Assembly (NCBI RefSeq): GCF_006546985.1
Contig: NZ_VATK01000009.1
Span: 1 to 64,000, forward strand
Source: Bacillus sp. 03113
GTDB taxonomy: Bacteria > Bacillota > Bacilli > Bacillales > Cytobacillaceae
Direction of reading: 5' to 3'
Length of the DNA: 64,000 nucleotides
Position numbers and translations under genes: made by a program
Shown here: piece by piece, positions 19,627-27,408 of the stretch
Layout: each line of letters begins with the position of its first letter
Numbering within the stretch: position 1 is the first letter of the stretch
The notes under the pieces: model-generated
Seen by the model: only the letters and a program-made list of their open reading frames with translations
Told to the model about the DNA's origin: nothing
The model's database searches: none

Positions 19627-20409
19627 TTACGCTTCCTGCCCGACTTCGTCCTCAATGCCAAGCTCTTTTTTAATCCAATCATAGCCTTCTGCTTCTAACC
19701 TATGTGCTAATTCAGGACCACCTGATTTTACAATACGTCCTTGCATCATAACGTGAACAAAATCTGGTGTGATGTAATTTAATAATCTTTGATAGTGCGT
19801 AATCATAATACAGCCAAAATCAGAGCCGCGCATTTCGTTGATCCCTTTAGAAACAACCTTTAATGCGTCAATATCAAGACCTGAATCGATTTCGTCTAAG
19901 ATAGCGATTTTCGGTTGAAGCATCATAAGCTGTAAAATTTCATTACGTTTTTTCTCACCGCCGGAAAAGCCTTCGTTTAAATATCGTTGAGCCATATCTG
20001 GATCCATTTCCAGGAATTCCATTTTGCTATCCATTTGACGGATAAATTTCATTAATGAAATTTCATTTCCTTCTCCTAGTCTGCTGTTAATAGCTGAACG
20101 TAAAAAATCGGCATTTGTTACACCGCTGATTTCACTTGGATATTGCATCGCTAAAAATAGACCCTCGCGTGCACGCTCATCTACTTCCATTTCAAGAACA
20201 TCTTTCCCATCAAGTGAAATGCTGCCTTGAGTTACTTCATATTTAGGATGACCCATGATCGCAGAGGACAAGGTTGATTTACCTGTACCATTTGGTCCCA
20301 TGATTGCATGAATTTCTCCGCCTTTTACTTCAAGGTCAAGACCCTTAAGGATTTCTTTTCCTTCTATTTCTACGTGTAAATCTTTTACAATAAGTGTTGC
20401 TCCTGCCAT
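19627..20409 (-). CDS. sufC: SufC, ATPase of the SufBCD complex
   Basis: A 260-residue ABC-type ATPase that drives conformational change in SufBCD and does not act in transport. It has Walker A GPNGTGKST near 38-46, the SufC-specific signature SGGEKKRNEI near 150, Walker B IAILDEIDSGLD near 165-176, and the H-loop in MITHYQRLL. It is the first gene of the operon, with GGAGG upstream. A promoter with -35 TTGATA and -10 TAAAAT lies about 85-110 bases upstream, and a perfect inverted repeat is further up. Confidence 0.97.
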   Translation of the reverse strand: MAGATLIVKDLHVEIEGKEILKGLDLEVKGGEIHAIMGPNGTGKSTLSSAIMGHPKYEVTQGSISLDGKDVLEMEVDERAREGLFLAMQYPSEISGVTNADFLRSAINSRLGEGNEISLMKFIRQMDSKMEFLEMDPDMAQRYLNEGFSGGEKKRNEILQLMMLQPKIAILDEIDSGLDIDALKVVSKGINEMRGSDFGCIMITHYQRLLNYITPDFVHVMMQGRIVKSGGPELAHRLEAEGYDWIKKELGIEDEVGQEA

Positions 20410-20489
20410 TGTAATACCTCCATTAAATAAGAAGTTTTTGTATAAATAAAAAATTTGAAATTTTTCATTATCAATTTATTCTCATTCTA

Positions 20490-20518
20490 ATTTTATAACA
20501 AATAAAATCTGATATCAA
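20490..20518 (-). promoter_or_regulatory. Candidate sigma-A promoter of sufCDSUB
   Basis: On the minus strand -35 TTGATA (20513-20518) and -10 TAAAAT (20490-20495) are separated by 17 bases. The predicted leader is about 75 bases. Tandem Fur-like half sites (TGAGAAT, TGATAAT) follow downstream but do not form a proper Fur box. Confidence 0.5.
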
Positions 20519-20537
20519 CTGCTTAAGACAATTAACA

Positions 20538-20565
20538 ACTTAAGATACTATTATATATCTTAAGT
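20538..20565. promoter_or_regulatory. Perfect inverted repeat upstream of the suf promoter, candidate operator
   Basis: ACTTAAGATA (20538-20547) and TATCTTAAGT (20556-20565) are exact inverted repeats eight bases apart. They lie 20 bases upstream of the suf -35. A third CTTAAG lies at 20522-20527. The form and place suit a dimeric repressor or activator. It is not Fur, PerR or cre. The binder is unknown. Confidence 0.45.
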
Positions 20566-20649
20566 GCATCTGAATTCTATATTAACACTCTCAACTATTT
20601 TTACCATAATATAGATTCTCATGTATGAAGATTGTCTTTATTTATTGAA

Positions 20650-20684
20650 AAGGAAAGAAGCAGACACTTTTTTGTGCCTGCTTC
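20650..20684 (-). terminator. Intrinsic terminator of metNPQ
   Basis: On the minus strand GAAGCAGGCAC pairs with GTGTCTGCTTC (one G-U) around AAAAAA and is followed by a T-rich tail. It starts seven bases after the metQ stop. Confidence 0.75.
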
Positions 20685-20691
20685 AGTAGAT

Positions 20692-21519
20692 TTATTCAGA
20701 TACAGGTAGAACTGCACCTTTATATTTTTTATTAATAAAGTCTTGAATATCTTTTGAGCGTAATACTTCAACTAATGTTTTAATTTCTTTTTTATTCTCA
20801 TCCTCTTTACGTACAGTGATAATGTTGGCGTATGGATTATTTTCTCCTGACTCAACAGAAATTGGATCTTTTACTGGATCTAAGCCAGTATCTAATGCGT
20901 AATTCGCATTAATCACCACTGCATCGCCTTCATTATTTTTATAGATTTGAGGAAGAAGTGCTGCCTCGTATTTTGCTTCAAATTTGATATTCTTCGGATT
21001 TTCAGCAATATCATCAATAGTCGCATTCACTTTATTGACGCCTTCTTTTAACTTAATAACGCCTTCTTTTTCAAATAATGATAGAATTCTTCCATGTTCT
21101 GAAACAGAATCCCTCATGATTACCACAGCGTTTTTTGGAAGCTTATTTAAGCTCTTATATTTTTTCGAATACACACCAATTGGTTCAATATGAATTCCGC
21201 CAGCATTCACAAAATCATAGCCTTTTTCAGCAATTTCTTTTTCTAAATAAGGAACATGCTGGAAATAATTAGCGTCAATTTCTTTAGAAGCTAATGCTTG
21301 GTTTGGCAATATATAATCTTGAAACTTTACAATTTCTAAGTCAATGCCCTTTTTCTCTAATAATGGCTTTGCTTCTTCTAAAATTTCAGCATGAGGAACG
21401 TTAGAAGCTCCTACAGTCAGCTTTGTTGTTTCTTTTTCCCCTGATTTCTCAGTCGTTCCACAAGCAGCTGTTACCACGGCTACTGCAAGAATAAGTAAAA
21501 ATGATAACCATTTTTTCAT
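20692..21519 (-). CDS. metQ: MetQ, methionine-binding lipoprotein
   Basis: A 275-residue substrate-binding lipoprotein of the NlpA/MetQ family. The signal peptide ends in VVTAAC with the lipid-anchored Cys at 20. Then follow KLTVGASNVPHAEIL, the ANYFQHVPYLE stretch and the C-terminal NIITVRKED that mark methionine binders. It delivers methionine, including D-isomers in known members, to MetNP at the membrane. Twelve bases separate it from metP. It is the last gene of an operon controlled by the SAM riboswitch at 23523-23630. Confidence 0.93.
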   Translation of the reverse strand: MKKWLSFLLILAVAVVTAACGTTEKSGEKETTKLTVGASNVPHAEILEEAKPLLEKKGIDLEIVKFQDYILPNQALASKEIDANYFQHVPYLEKEIAEKGYDFVNAGGIHIEPIGVYSKKYKSLNKLPKNAVVIMRDSVSEHGRILSLFEKEGVIKLKEGVNKVNATIDDIAENPKNIKFEAKYEAALLPQIYKNNEGDAVVINANYALDTGLDPVKDPISVESGENNPYANIITVRKEDENKKEIKTLVEVLRSKDIQDFINKKYKGAVLPVSE

Positions 21520-21530
21520 GATAATTTCTC

Positions 21531-22199
21531 CTATCTTTTGTCTATTTTTGAAGTAATATAATCACCAATAAATTGGATAATAAATACAATTACAAGAATA
21601 ATAATGGTCGCAATTAAAGTGACATCAAATCGACTTCTTTGAAATCCTTCGAGAAAAGCGAGATTACCTAAACCACCAGCCCCAATGACTCCTGCCATTG
21701 CAGTGAATCCAACAAGGGAAATCGTTGTTACTGTTAACCCAGAAACGAGCGCTGGCATGGATTCAGGGATAAGAACCTTCCAAATAATTTCTGTCGTCTT
21801 CGCTCCCATAGATTTAGCCGCTTCAATAACCCCTTTATCCACTTCTCTGAGCCCGATTTCAACCATGCGGGCATAGAATGGGGCAGCCCCTATTATTAAG
21901 GCTGGGAGAGCCGCATTCTCACCAATCATCGTTCCAATCAGAAGCTTCGTAAACGGGATTAAGAGAACAATTAAAATAATGAATGGAATCGATCTAAAAA
22001 CGTTAACGATGGATCCAATGATTTTATGCAAGAAACGATTTTCCCAAATATTATCTTTTGAAGTTAAGAATAAAAGGACTCCTAAAGCAATCCCGATAAT
22101 AAAGGTAGCAATAACCGATACTCCTGTCATATAAAGAGTCTCGATCGTAGCATCCCACATTTCTACCCAATTAATATTTGCAAAAAATTCTTCAATCAT
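21531..22199 (-). CDS. metP: MetP (MetI), methionine ABC permease
   Basis: A 222-residue permease with five to six membrane segments and a typical inner-membrane EAA loop (EAAKSMGATTEIIWKVLIPESMPALVSG-like, near 130-155), where MetN docks. The end AFLEGFQRSRFDVTLIATIIILVIVFIIQFIGD is family-typical. Its ATG overlaps the metN end by eight bases, so the two are coupled. Confidence 0.94.
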   Translation of the reverse strand: MIEEFFANINWVEMWDATIETLYMTGVSVIATFIIGIALGVLLFLTSKDNIWENRFLHKIIGSIVNVFRSIPFIILIVLLIPFTKLLIGTMIGENAALPALIIGAAPFYARMVEIGLREVDKGVIEAAKSMGAKTTEIIWKVLIPESMPALVSGLTVTTISLVGFTAMAGVIGAGGLGNLAFLEGFQRSRFDVTLIATIIILVIVFIIQFIGDYITSKIDKR

Positions 22200-23217
22200 T
22201 TTTTATCACCTCCACCGTTAATGGCTGTGTATTCAAGTAGTCAATCGCTCGATTAATATCATTTGATTCTCCATCTAAATGAATGAATAATGTCCCGTAT
22301 GGCCCCTTCTGTGTTTGAGCAATGCTGCCTTGTAAGATGCTGACGGTTAGTGAATAATCTCGTACCAAGGTCGTAATAATCGGCTTTTTAGCCTGTTCTC
22401 CAGCAATTTTCAAACGAATAGCTTTCCCCTTTGGATAAGACTCCAGTAGCTGATCAATTGTTTTAACGGGTTCGTTTACTTGCTGAACAAACCTCTTTGT
22501 GATAATCTCTTTCGGATTTTTAAATACATCCAATACGGAACCAAGCTCAACTACTTTTCCGCTTTCCATCACAGCTACACGATGACATATTTTCCGAATT
22601 ACATGCATTTCATGAGTAATCAGTACGATTGTTAATCCTAGTCGCTTGTTGATATTTACTAATAAATCTAAAATAGAATCAGTCGTTTGCGGGTCCAATG
22701 CTGATGTCGCTTCATCACACAAGAGTACTTTCGGGTTGTTCGCTAAAGCTCTTGCAATCCCCACTCTTTGTTTTTGCCCCCCGCTTAGTTCAGAAGGGTA
22801 TGCATTTCCCTTTCCATCCAATCCAACAAGCTCAATTAATTCTTCTACTTTTTTATTTCTTGCCGCTTTCCCTACTCCCGCTATTTCTAATGGCAGAGAT
22901 ATATTCTCACGTACTGTTCTAGACCAGAGTAAATTAAAATGTTGAAAAATCATGCTAATATCGTGACGAGCTTTTCTAAGTTTCTGACCTTTAATTTTTG
23001 AGACATCATTATTAGCTACAAGAACTTTACCAGTGGTTGGTATTTCAAGCCCATTCAACATACGGATCAATGTACTTTTCCCTGCTCCGCTGTAGCCAAT
23101 TACACCAAATATTTCCCCTTCACTAATATCTAAACTTACATGATCAACCGCACGAACCTCACCATTAATCGAAGGGTATATCTTACTCACGTTTTTTATT
23201 GAAATCAATGACTCCAC
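22192..23217 (-). CDS. metN: MetN, methionine ABC transporter ATPase
   Basis: A 341-residue ATPase. It has Walker A GYSGAGKST near 38-46, signature LSGGQKQRVGIARAL near 140, Walker B VLLCDEATSALDP and H-loop LITHEM. A C-terminal NIL domain (about 265-341) binds methionine and gives trans-inhibition in characterised MetN. It is first in the operon. An F1 repeat lies between the riboswitch terminator and this start codon, so the leader is unusually long. Confidence 0.95.
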   Translation of the reverse strand: MESLISIKNVSKIYPSINGEVRAVDHVSLDISEGEIFGVIGYSGAGKSTLIRMLNGLEIPTTGKVLVANNDVSKIKGQKLRKARHDISMIFQHFNLLWSRTVRENISLPLEIAGVGKAARNKKVEELIELVGLDGKGNAYPSELSGGQKQRVGIARALANNPKVLLCDEATSALDPQTTDSILDLLVNINKRLGLTIVLITHEMHVIRKICHRVAVMESGKVVELGSVLDVFKNPKEIITKRFVQQVNEPVKTIDQLLESYPKGKAIRLKIAGEQAKKPIITTLVRDYSLTVSILQGSIAQTQKGPYGTLFIHLDGESNDINRAIDYLNTQPLTVEVIKND

Positions 23218-23235
23218 CCTCTTTATGCTTTCAAA

Positions 23236-23357
23236 TTAGAAATGCGTCAGCGCCTTGATCAGCCCTGAAGAAAAATGTTCGTTTGACTCAAAAGGCGTTT
23301 TTTGTCTTTAGAGGCAAAGGGTTATTTTTCACAAGGGCTAGGCGCTAGAGCTAGACA
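23236..23357. repeat. F1 dispersed repeat (copy d) in the metNPQ leader
   Basis: GCGTCAGCGCCTTGATCAGCCCTGAAGAAAAATG ends and CACAAGGGCTAGGCGCTAGAGCTAGACA match copies b and e. It starts 19 bases before metN and lies wholly downstream of the SAM riboswitch terminator, so it is within the transcribed leader. Confidence 0.8.
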
Positions 23358-23465
23358 TCCGTCTATTTTCAAGCATTTCTTACATATTAAAAAACCGCTA
23401 CCATTGTAACTATCATTTAACAGCATTATTCATTTGATACGAAAAAATGCATTTTGAAAAAGATT

Positions 23466-23505
23466 CAAAAAATATGCCTTTCTGCATTCGAGCAGAAAGG
23501 CATAT
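23466..23505 (-). terminator. Intrinsic terminator of the SAM riboswitch expression platform
   Basis: On the minus strand ATATGCCTTTCTGC and GCAGAAAGGCATAT form a perfect 14-bp stem with a 6-base loop, followed by TTTTTT. It lies 17 bases after the aptamer and is the off-state hairpin that blocks metNPQ when SAM is high. Confidence 0.9.
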
Positions 23506-23522
23506 TGATCTATGGTCCTTTC

Positions 23523-23630
23523 TCTCATCTCCCAAAGCTTAATAGCTTTGTGTGATTTGGCACCAATTCAATGTAAATTGATGGTTGCCGGGTATCATAG
23601 GGCACATCCCTCCACCACTCTTGATAAGAG
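23523..23630 (-). promoter_or_regulatory. SAM-I (S-box) riboswitch controlling metNPQ
   Basis: On the minus strand the aptamer reads CTCTTATCAAGAG, then GGTGGAGGGA, then TGCCC..ATGA..CCCGGCAACC, and closes with GATGAGAG. P1 is formed by CTCTTATC and GATGAGAG. This conserved core is diagnostic of the S-box. Binding of S-adenosylmethionine favours the terminator at 23466-23505 and shuts off methionine uptake. Confidence 0.95.
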
Positions 23631-23932
23631 TAAAACGATGATATTAAATTCTTTGTAAAAATTACTGAACTGTCTGTAATGATGAGAGTATCGTATCATG
23701 GTCAAAAATGAGTGTCAACGAAAAATCGCAACGAAAATATTATTCAGAATATAATAAAATATAGAAATTTTTAAACAGAAATACAAAATGATAAAAGTTG
23801 TATTTCTGTGTATTTCTATGTATTTATCTGTAATTTTTTTGATAAATTTCTTTTAGAGAATATTATTTAATTAAAACTTTCATTTTCATTTATAAATGGC
23901 TAATTGACATTCCAAGTATCCTATTTTAAGCA
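23631..23932. other. AT-rich spacer upstream of the SAM riboswitch
   Basis: No open frame with a binding site is seen. It must hold the metNPQ promoter; a -10-like TAATAT with a poor -35 (TTCAGT, 17-base spacer) lies about 20-50 bases upstream of the aptamer on the minus strand. I see no clear terminator for the Nik-like operon that ends at 23933. Confidence 0.4.
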
Positions 23933-24748
23933 TTAATTCCCCGTGCGAAAAAGAGAACGGTAACGAGGATGTTCAACAAGCATGGATGAAATCATTGTTT
24001 TTACAGCAGGGTGTGCAGAAGCAAAAAGCTGTTTTTTTCTTTCAAACTGTTCGACAATGACACCATTGTCCATGACTGCTAAAGTATCAGCGATCGAGTA
24101 GGCGGCTTTAATGTCATGTGTAATAAAAAGATATGAAAGACCATATGCTGACTTTAATTCACTTAACAACTCTAATATATTCGTTTTATTAACCATGTCT
24201 AAACTGCTAACAGCTTCGTCCAATACAATTAGCTTTGGCTTTAAAACGATTGCTCTAGCAATATTGACTCTTTGAAGCTGTCCCCCGCTAAATTGATGAG
24301 GATACTTCTGTACGTCCCCAGTACTTAGTCCGACTCTTTCCAGTAGCTCTCCAATAGTTCTTTTTTGTTCAGCCAGAGACATTCTTTCATAGTTTTGCAA
24401 CGGTTCACCGATAATTTGTTCGACATTCATGCGTGGATTAACAGAAGAATAAGAATCCTGAAACACTACTTGAAGATCGCGGCGAAGCCGCTTTCGAGTC
24501 TTCTTATCTATTGAATAAAAATCATGCCCTTGAAAAAGAACCTGCCCTTTTTGCGGCTTTTCCAGTCCAAGGATCACTTTCCCCAGCGTGCTTTTCCCTG
24601 CTCCGCTCGCTCCAAGCAGACCCAGGCACATTTCTTGTTCTATGGAAATAGAAACATCAGAAAGAACCTTTTTTCGTTGATCCTTCATCCTAAACAGATT
24701 GTAGGAACCATAGGTGTGGGTTACATCCTTTACCTGCAATAAACTCAC
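23933..24748 (-). CDS. nikE: NikE-like ATPase of a nickel/peptide-family ABC transporter
   Basis: A 271-residue ATPase of the Opp/Nik F-type. It has Walker A GASGAGKST, Q-loop QDSYSSVNPRM, signature FSGGQLQRVNIARAI, Walker B LIVLDEAVSSLD and an H-loop in FITHDI. I start it at GTG 24748, which has GGAGGTG seven bases upstream; an in-frame start at 24793 would overlap nikD and lacks a site. It is the fifth and last gene of the operon. The short C-terminus lacks a full oligopeptide-binding extension, as in NikE. Confidence 0.85.
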   Translation of the reverse strand: MSLLQVKDVTHTYGSYNLFRMKDQRKKVLSDVSISIEQEMCLGLLGASGAGKSTLGKVILGLEKPQKGQVLFQGHDFYSIDKKTRKRLRRDLQVVFQDSYSSVNPRMNVEQIIGEPLQNYERMSLAEQKRTIGELLERVGLSTGDVQKYPHQFSGGQLQRVNIARAIVLKPKLIVLDEAVSSLDMVNKTNILELLSELKSAYGLSYLFITHDIKAAYSIADTLAVMDNGVIVEQFERKKQLFASAHPAVKTMISSMLVEHPRYRSLFRTGN

Positions 24749-24777
24749 ATGCTCACCTCCAATTTTATAAATGCTAT

Positions 24778-25611
24778 TTAACTTGATATCCACTCACTGA
24801 TCTGATCATGTAAATTTACCATGGGTCTTGCATTAAGTATTTTTTTGGTATAATCATGCTTCGGATCATCGAATAGCTGAAAAACATCGCCTTGTTCAAC
24901 AATTCGACCTTGATGCATAACTGCAACCTCGTCAGCAAGCTCTGATATAACTCCTAAGTCATGAGAAATCAATAGAATCGATGTACCGTATTGCGAACGG
25001 AGATAATCCAATTGCCTTAAAATTTGCATTTGATTCGTCACATCCAAAGCTGTTGTTGGCTCATCAGCAATGATAATAGATGGTTTTAAGCAAATGGAAA
25101 TGGCAATCATCACTCTTTGCAGCATCCCTCCGCTTAATTGAAAAGGATACTTACGCATAAGATCTGAAGGATTGGGCAAATTCACATCATTTAAAGAAGC
25201 AACAGCCAGCTCGAACGCTTGCTTTTTTGTTAGATTGGTATGAGTACGGATTGTTTCAATAAATTGATTCCCAATAGTATACACAGGAGTAAAAGCATTC
25301 ATGGGATTTTGCATAATAAAAGCAAGCTCTTTTCCGCGAATTCGCTGCATCCCTGCTCCTAACCCATTTAATTCTTTACCATGTAATCGTATACTGCCTT
25401 CCACACTTGTTGCTTTTGGGTCCAAAAGCTGCATAATTGACATGCAAGTAATCGTTTTACCACTGCCGCTTTCTCCTACAAGACCTAAGACATGCCCTGA
25501 TTTCAATTCAAAATTGATATCTTGCACCAATGGAAATGATCCGTCTCTCGTTTTTACCATTACTTTCAGATCGCTTACTTGTAAAACATTATGATCTATC
25601 AATCTTCTCAT
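24778..25611 (-). CDS. nikD: NikD-like ATPase of a nickel/peptide-family ABC transporter
   Basis: A 277-residue ATPase of the Opp/Nik D-type. It has Walker A GESGSGKT, signature LSGGMLQRVMIAI, Walker B IIIADEPTTALD and H-loop LISHDL. It pairs with the NikE-like subunit. The ATG at 25611 has a binding site only one base away, so the TTG at 25602 (nine bases from AAGGA) may be the real start. It is seven bases downstream of the nikC-like gene. Confidence 0.85.
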   Translation of the reverse strand: MRRLIDHNVLQVSDLKVMVKTRDGSFPLVQDINFELKSGHVLGLVGESGSGKTITCMSIMQLLDPKATSVEGSIRLHGKELNGLGAGMQRIRGKELAFIMQNPMNAFTPVYTIGNQFIETIRTHTNLTKKQAFELAVASLNDVNLPNPSDLMRKYPFQLSGGMLQRVMIAISICLKPSIIIADEPTTALDVTNQMQILRQLDYLRSQYGTSILLISHDLGVISELADEVAVMHQGRIVEQGDVFQLFDDPKHDYTKKILNARPMVNLHDQISEWISS

Positions 25612-25618
25612 TCCTTTT

Positions 25619-26452
25619 TTAAAAACGTCGTTTTACACCAAATCTTTCGGATAAAGCTTCTCCCAGCACATTGAACGAGATAACGACAAGTATAATCATG
25701 ATACCTGGATATAGCATTAACTCAGGATTACTTCTTATATAGGATTTTCCTTCATGAATCATTGCACCCCACTCAGGCATAGGCGGCTGAACACCTAGCC
25801 CTAAAAACGATAGAGCAGAGATATCCATGATTGCCCATCCCATTTCCAGCGTTCCTATTACAACAACTGGAGGAAGTATGTTGGGGATTAAATGTTGTCT
25901 AATGATCTTCCATTGTGATGATCCATTAATAATGGCAGCGGTAATAAAATTCTTTTCTTTCAGAATAAGCACCATCCCGCGAAACATTCTTGCATAATAT
26001 ACCCAATGCACAAGAATCATTGCTAAAAGGACTTGTTTCAGCCCCGGACCAAATATTCCTACTAACCCTAGTGTAAGAATGAGGCTAGGGAATGCCATCA
26101 CTCCTTCACAGAACCTCATAAGCACAAGATCGATCCAGCCTCCTTTGTAACCTGAAAACGTACCTATAAGCAAACCAATCCCTAATGATGAAAAAAAGAC
26201 CGTAGACGCAAACCCCAACGATATTCGAGCGCCATGTAATAGGCGAGACAAATTGCATCTTCCTAAATAATCCGTACCTAGTGGATATTCTAGAGAAGGA
26301 GACTGCAATTTAAGCATCAAGTTTACTTGTGTTGGATTATGAGGGGAAATCCATGGAGCAAATAGTGTAACACTAAAAAGAATGATTAAGATAACCGAAC
26401 ACACTGCAATTGCCTTTTGACCGATAAGGCTACTCCTTATACTCTCTATCAT
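25619..26452 (-). CDS. nikC: NikC-like permease
   Basis: A 277-residue permease with about six membrane segments. It has the family's N-terminal APWISPHNPTQVNL periplasmic stretch, PLGTDYLGRCNLSRLLHGARISL, and an EAA-like loop. The C-terminus LGEALSERFGVKRRF is typical. I start it at ATG 26452 with GGAGG nine bases upstream, rather than 36 codons earlier inside the nikB-like gene. The start overlaps the nikB stop by four bases. Confidence 0.87.
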   Translation of the reverse strand: MIESIRSSLIGQKAIAVCSVILIILFSVTLFAPWISPHNPTQVNLMLKLQSPSLEYPLGTDYLGRCNLSRLLHGARISLGFASTVFFSSLGIGLLIGTFSGYKGGWIDLVLMRFCEGVMAFPSLILTLGLVGIFGPGLKQVLLAMILVHWVYYARMFRGMVLILKEKNFITAAIINGSSQWKIIRQHLIPNILPPVVVIGTLEMGWAIMDISALSFLGLGVQPPMPEWGAMIHEGKSYIRSNPELMLYPGIMIILVVISFNVLGEALSERFGVKRRF

Positions 26453-27390
26453 CGATCCATTCCTCCTTTCCAAGAGATTCGAGGATCCATATACATTTGT
26501 ACAATATCTACAATTAAGTTGCATAAAATAAACAAAAAAGCTGCTATGAATACATAGCACTGGATAACTGGAATATCTCGATTAAAAATAGACTCAACAA
26601 AATATCGTCCAAATCCCGGCCATGAAAAAACGACCTCAACAATCATTGCTCCTGTAAGTAGTTTCCCTAAATTCATCCCAAGTCCTGTAATCATTGGTGA
26701 AATGGCGATTTTCAATACATGCTTTATCAGAATAGTCTTCTCATTAATCCCTCTCGTTCTTGCATACAATACAAAAGGTTCTTTTAAATTTTCCAAAACA
26801 CTAGTACGCAGTAAACGGGTGTAGATCGCAATAAGTGGCATAGCTAAGGTTAAAGATGGAAGTACGAGATGCATCCATGTCCCAGTTCCTTCTACCGGAA
26901 ACAAGTCAAGTTTGACCGAAAATAATAAAATCAATAAGTATCCGAGCCAAAATTGTGGAATAGACGCGCCGAAAAATGCAAGCAGTCGACTGAACTGATC
27001 TATCAAACCGTTTTTCTTCATTGCAGCTAAAAATCCAAGTGGAATACTAACGAATATAGCTAGAAAAATACTGCTTAATGCTAGTTGAAGCGTTGCGGGC
27101 ATCCTGTAAGTGACTTCCTGCCAAACTGGCTTATTCGAAAGATAAGATATGCCAAAATCAAGTTGGCATATCTTTTTAAGTGATTGATAATACTGAACGA
27201 GCAGCGGCTGATCTAGGCCAAACTCACGTCTTTTCTGTTCCAAAAGCTCATCGGTCGGCTCAATATGCGCGGCAGCCAAATAGGCTTCAGCAGGGTCGAC
27301 TGGTGAAAGACGAATTAGGATAAACGTAAGAAATGTAGCAAAGAGAAAAATCGGAATAATTGCAAATAATCGTTTCATAATATAGCTCAT
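26449..27390 (-). CDS. nikB: NikB-like permease
   Basis: A 313-residue permease with six membrane segments. It has the N-terminal LTFILIRLSPVDPAEAYL stretch and GISYLSNKPVWQEVTYRMPATLQLAL. The loop TRLLRTSVLENLKEPFVLYARTRG docks the ATPase, and GAMIVEVVFSWPGFGRYFVE follows. ATG 27390 has AGGAG eight bases upstream. It is 18 bases downstream of the binding-protein gene. Confidence 0.87.
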   Translation of the reverse strand: MSYIMKRLFAIIPIFLFATFLTFILIRLSPVDPAEAYLAAAHIEPTDELLEQKRREFGLDQPLLVQYYQSLKKICQLDFGISYLSNKPVWQEVTYRMPATLQLALSSIFLAIFVSIPLGFLAAMKKNGLIDQFSRLLAFFGASIPQFWLGYLLILLFSVKLDLFPVEGTGTWMHLVLPSLTLAMPLIAIYTRLLRTSVLENLKEPFVLYARTRGINEKTILIKHVLKIAISPMITGLGMNLGKLLTGAMIVEVVFSWPGFGRYFVESIFNRDIPVIQCYVFIAAFLFILCNLIVDIVQMYMDPRISWKGGMDR

Positions 27391-27408
27391 GATTTTCTCT
27401 CCTGCTCT

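Noticed and set aside
20466-20490. Possible Fur box before sufC
   Set aside because: Only two half-site-like sequences in tandem (TGAGAAT and TGATAAT) are found, not an inverted 7-1-7 site.
22646-22945. Open frames antisense to metN
   Set aside because: Shadows of the conserved ABC ATPase codons.
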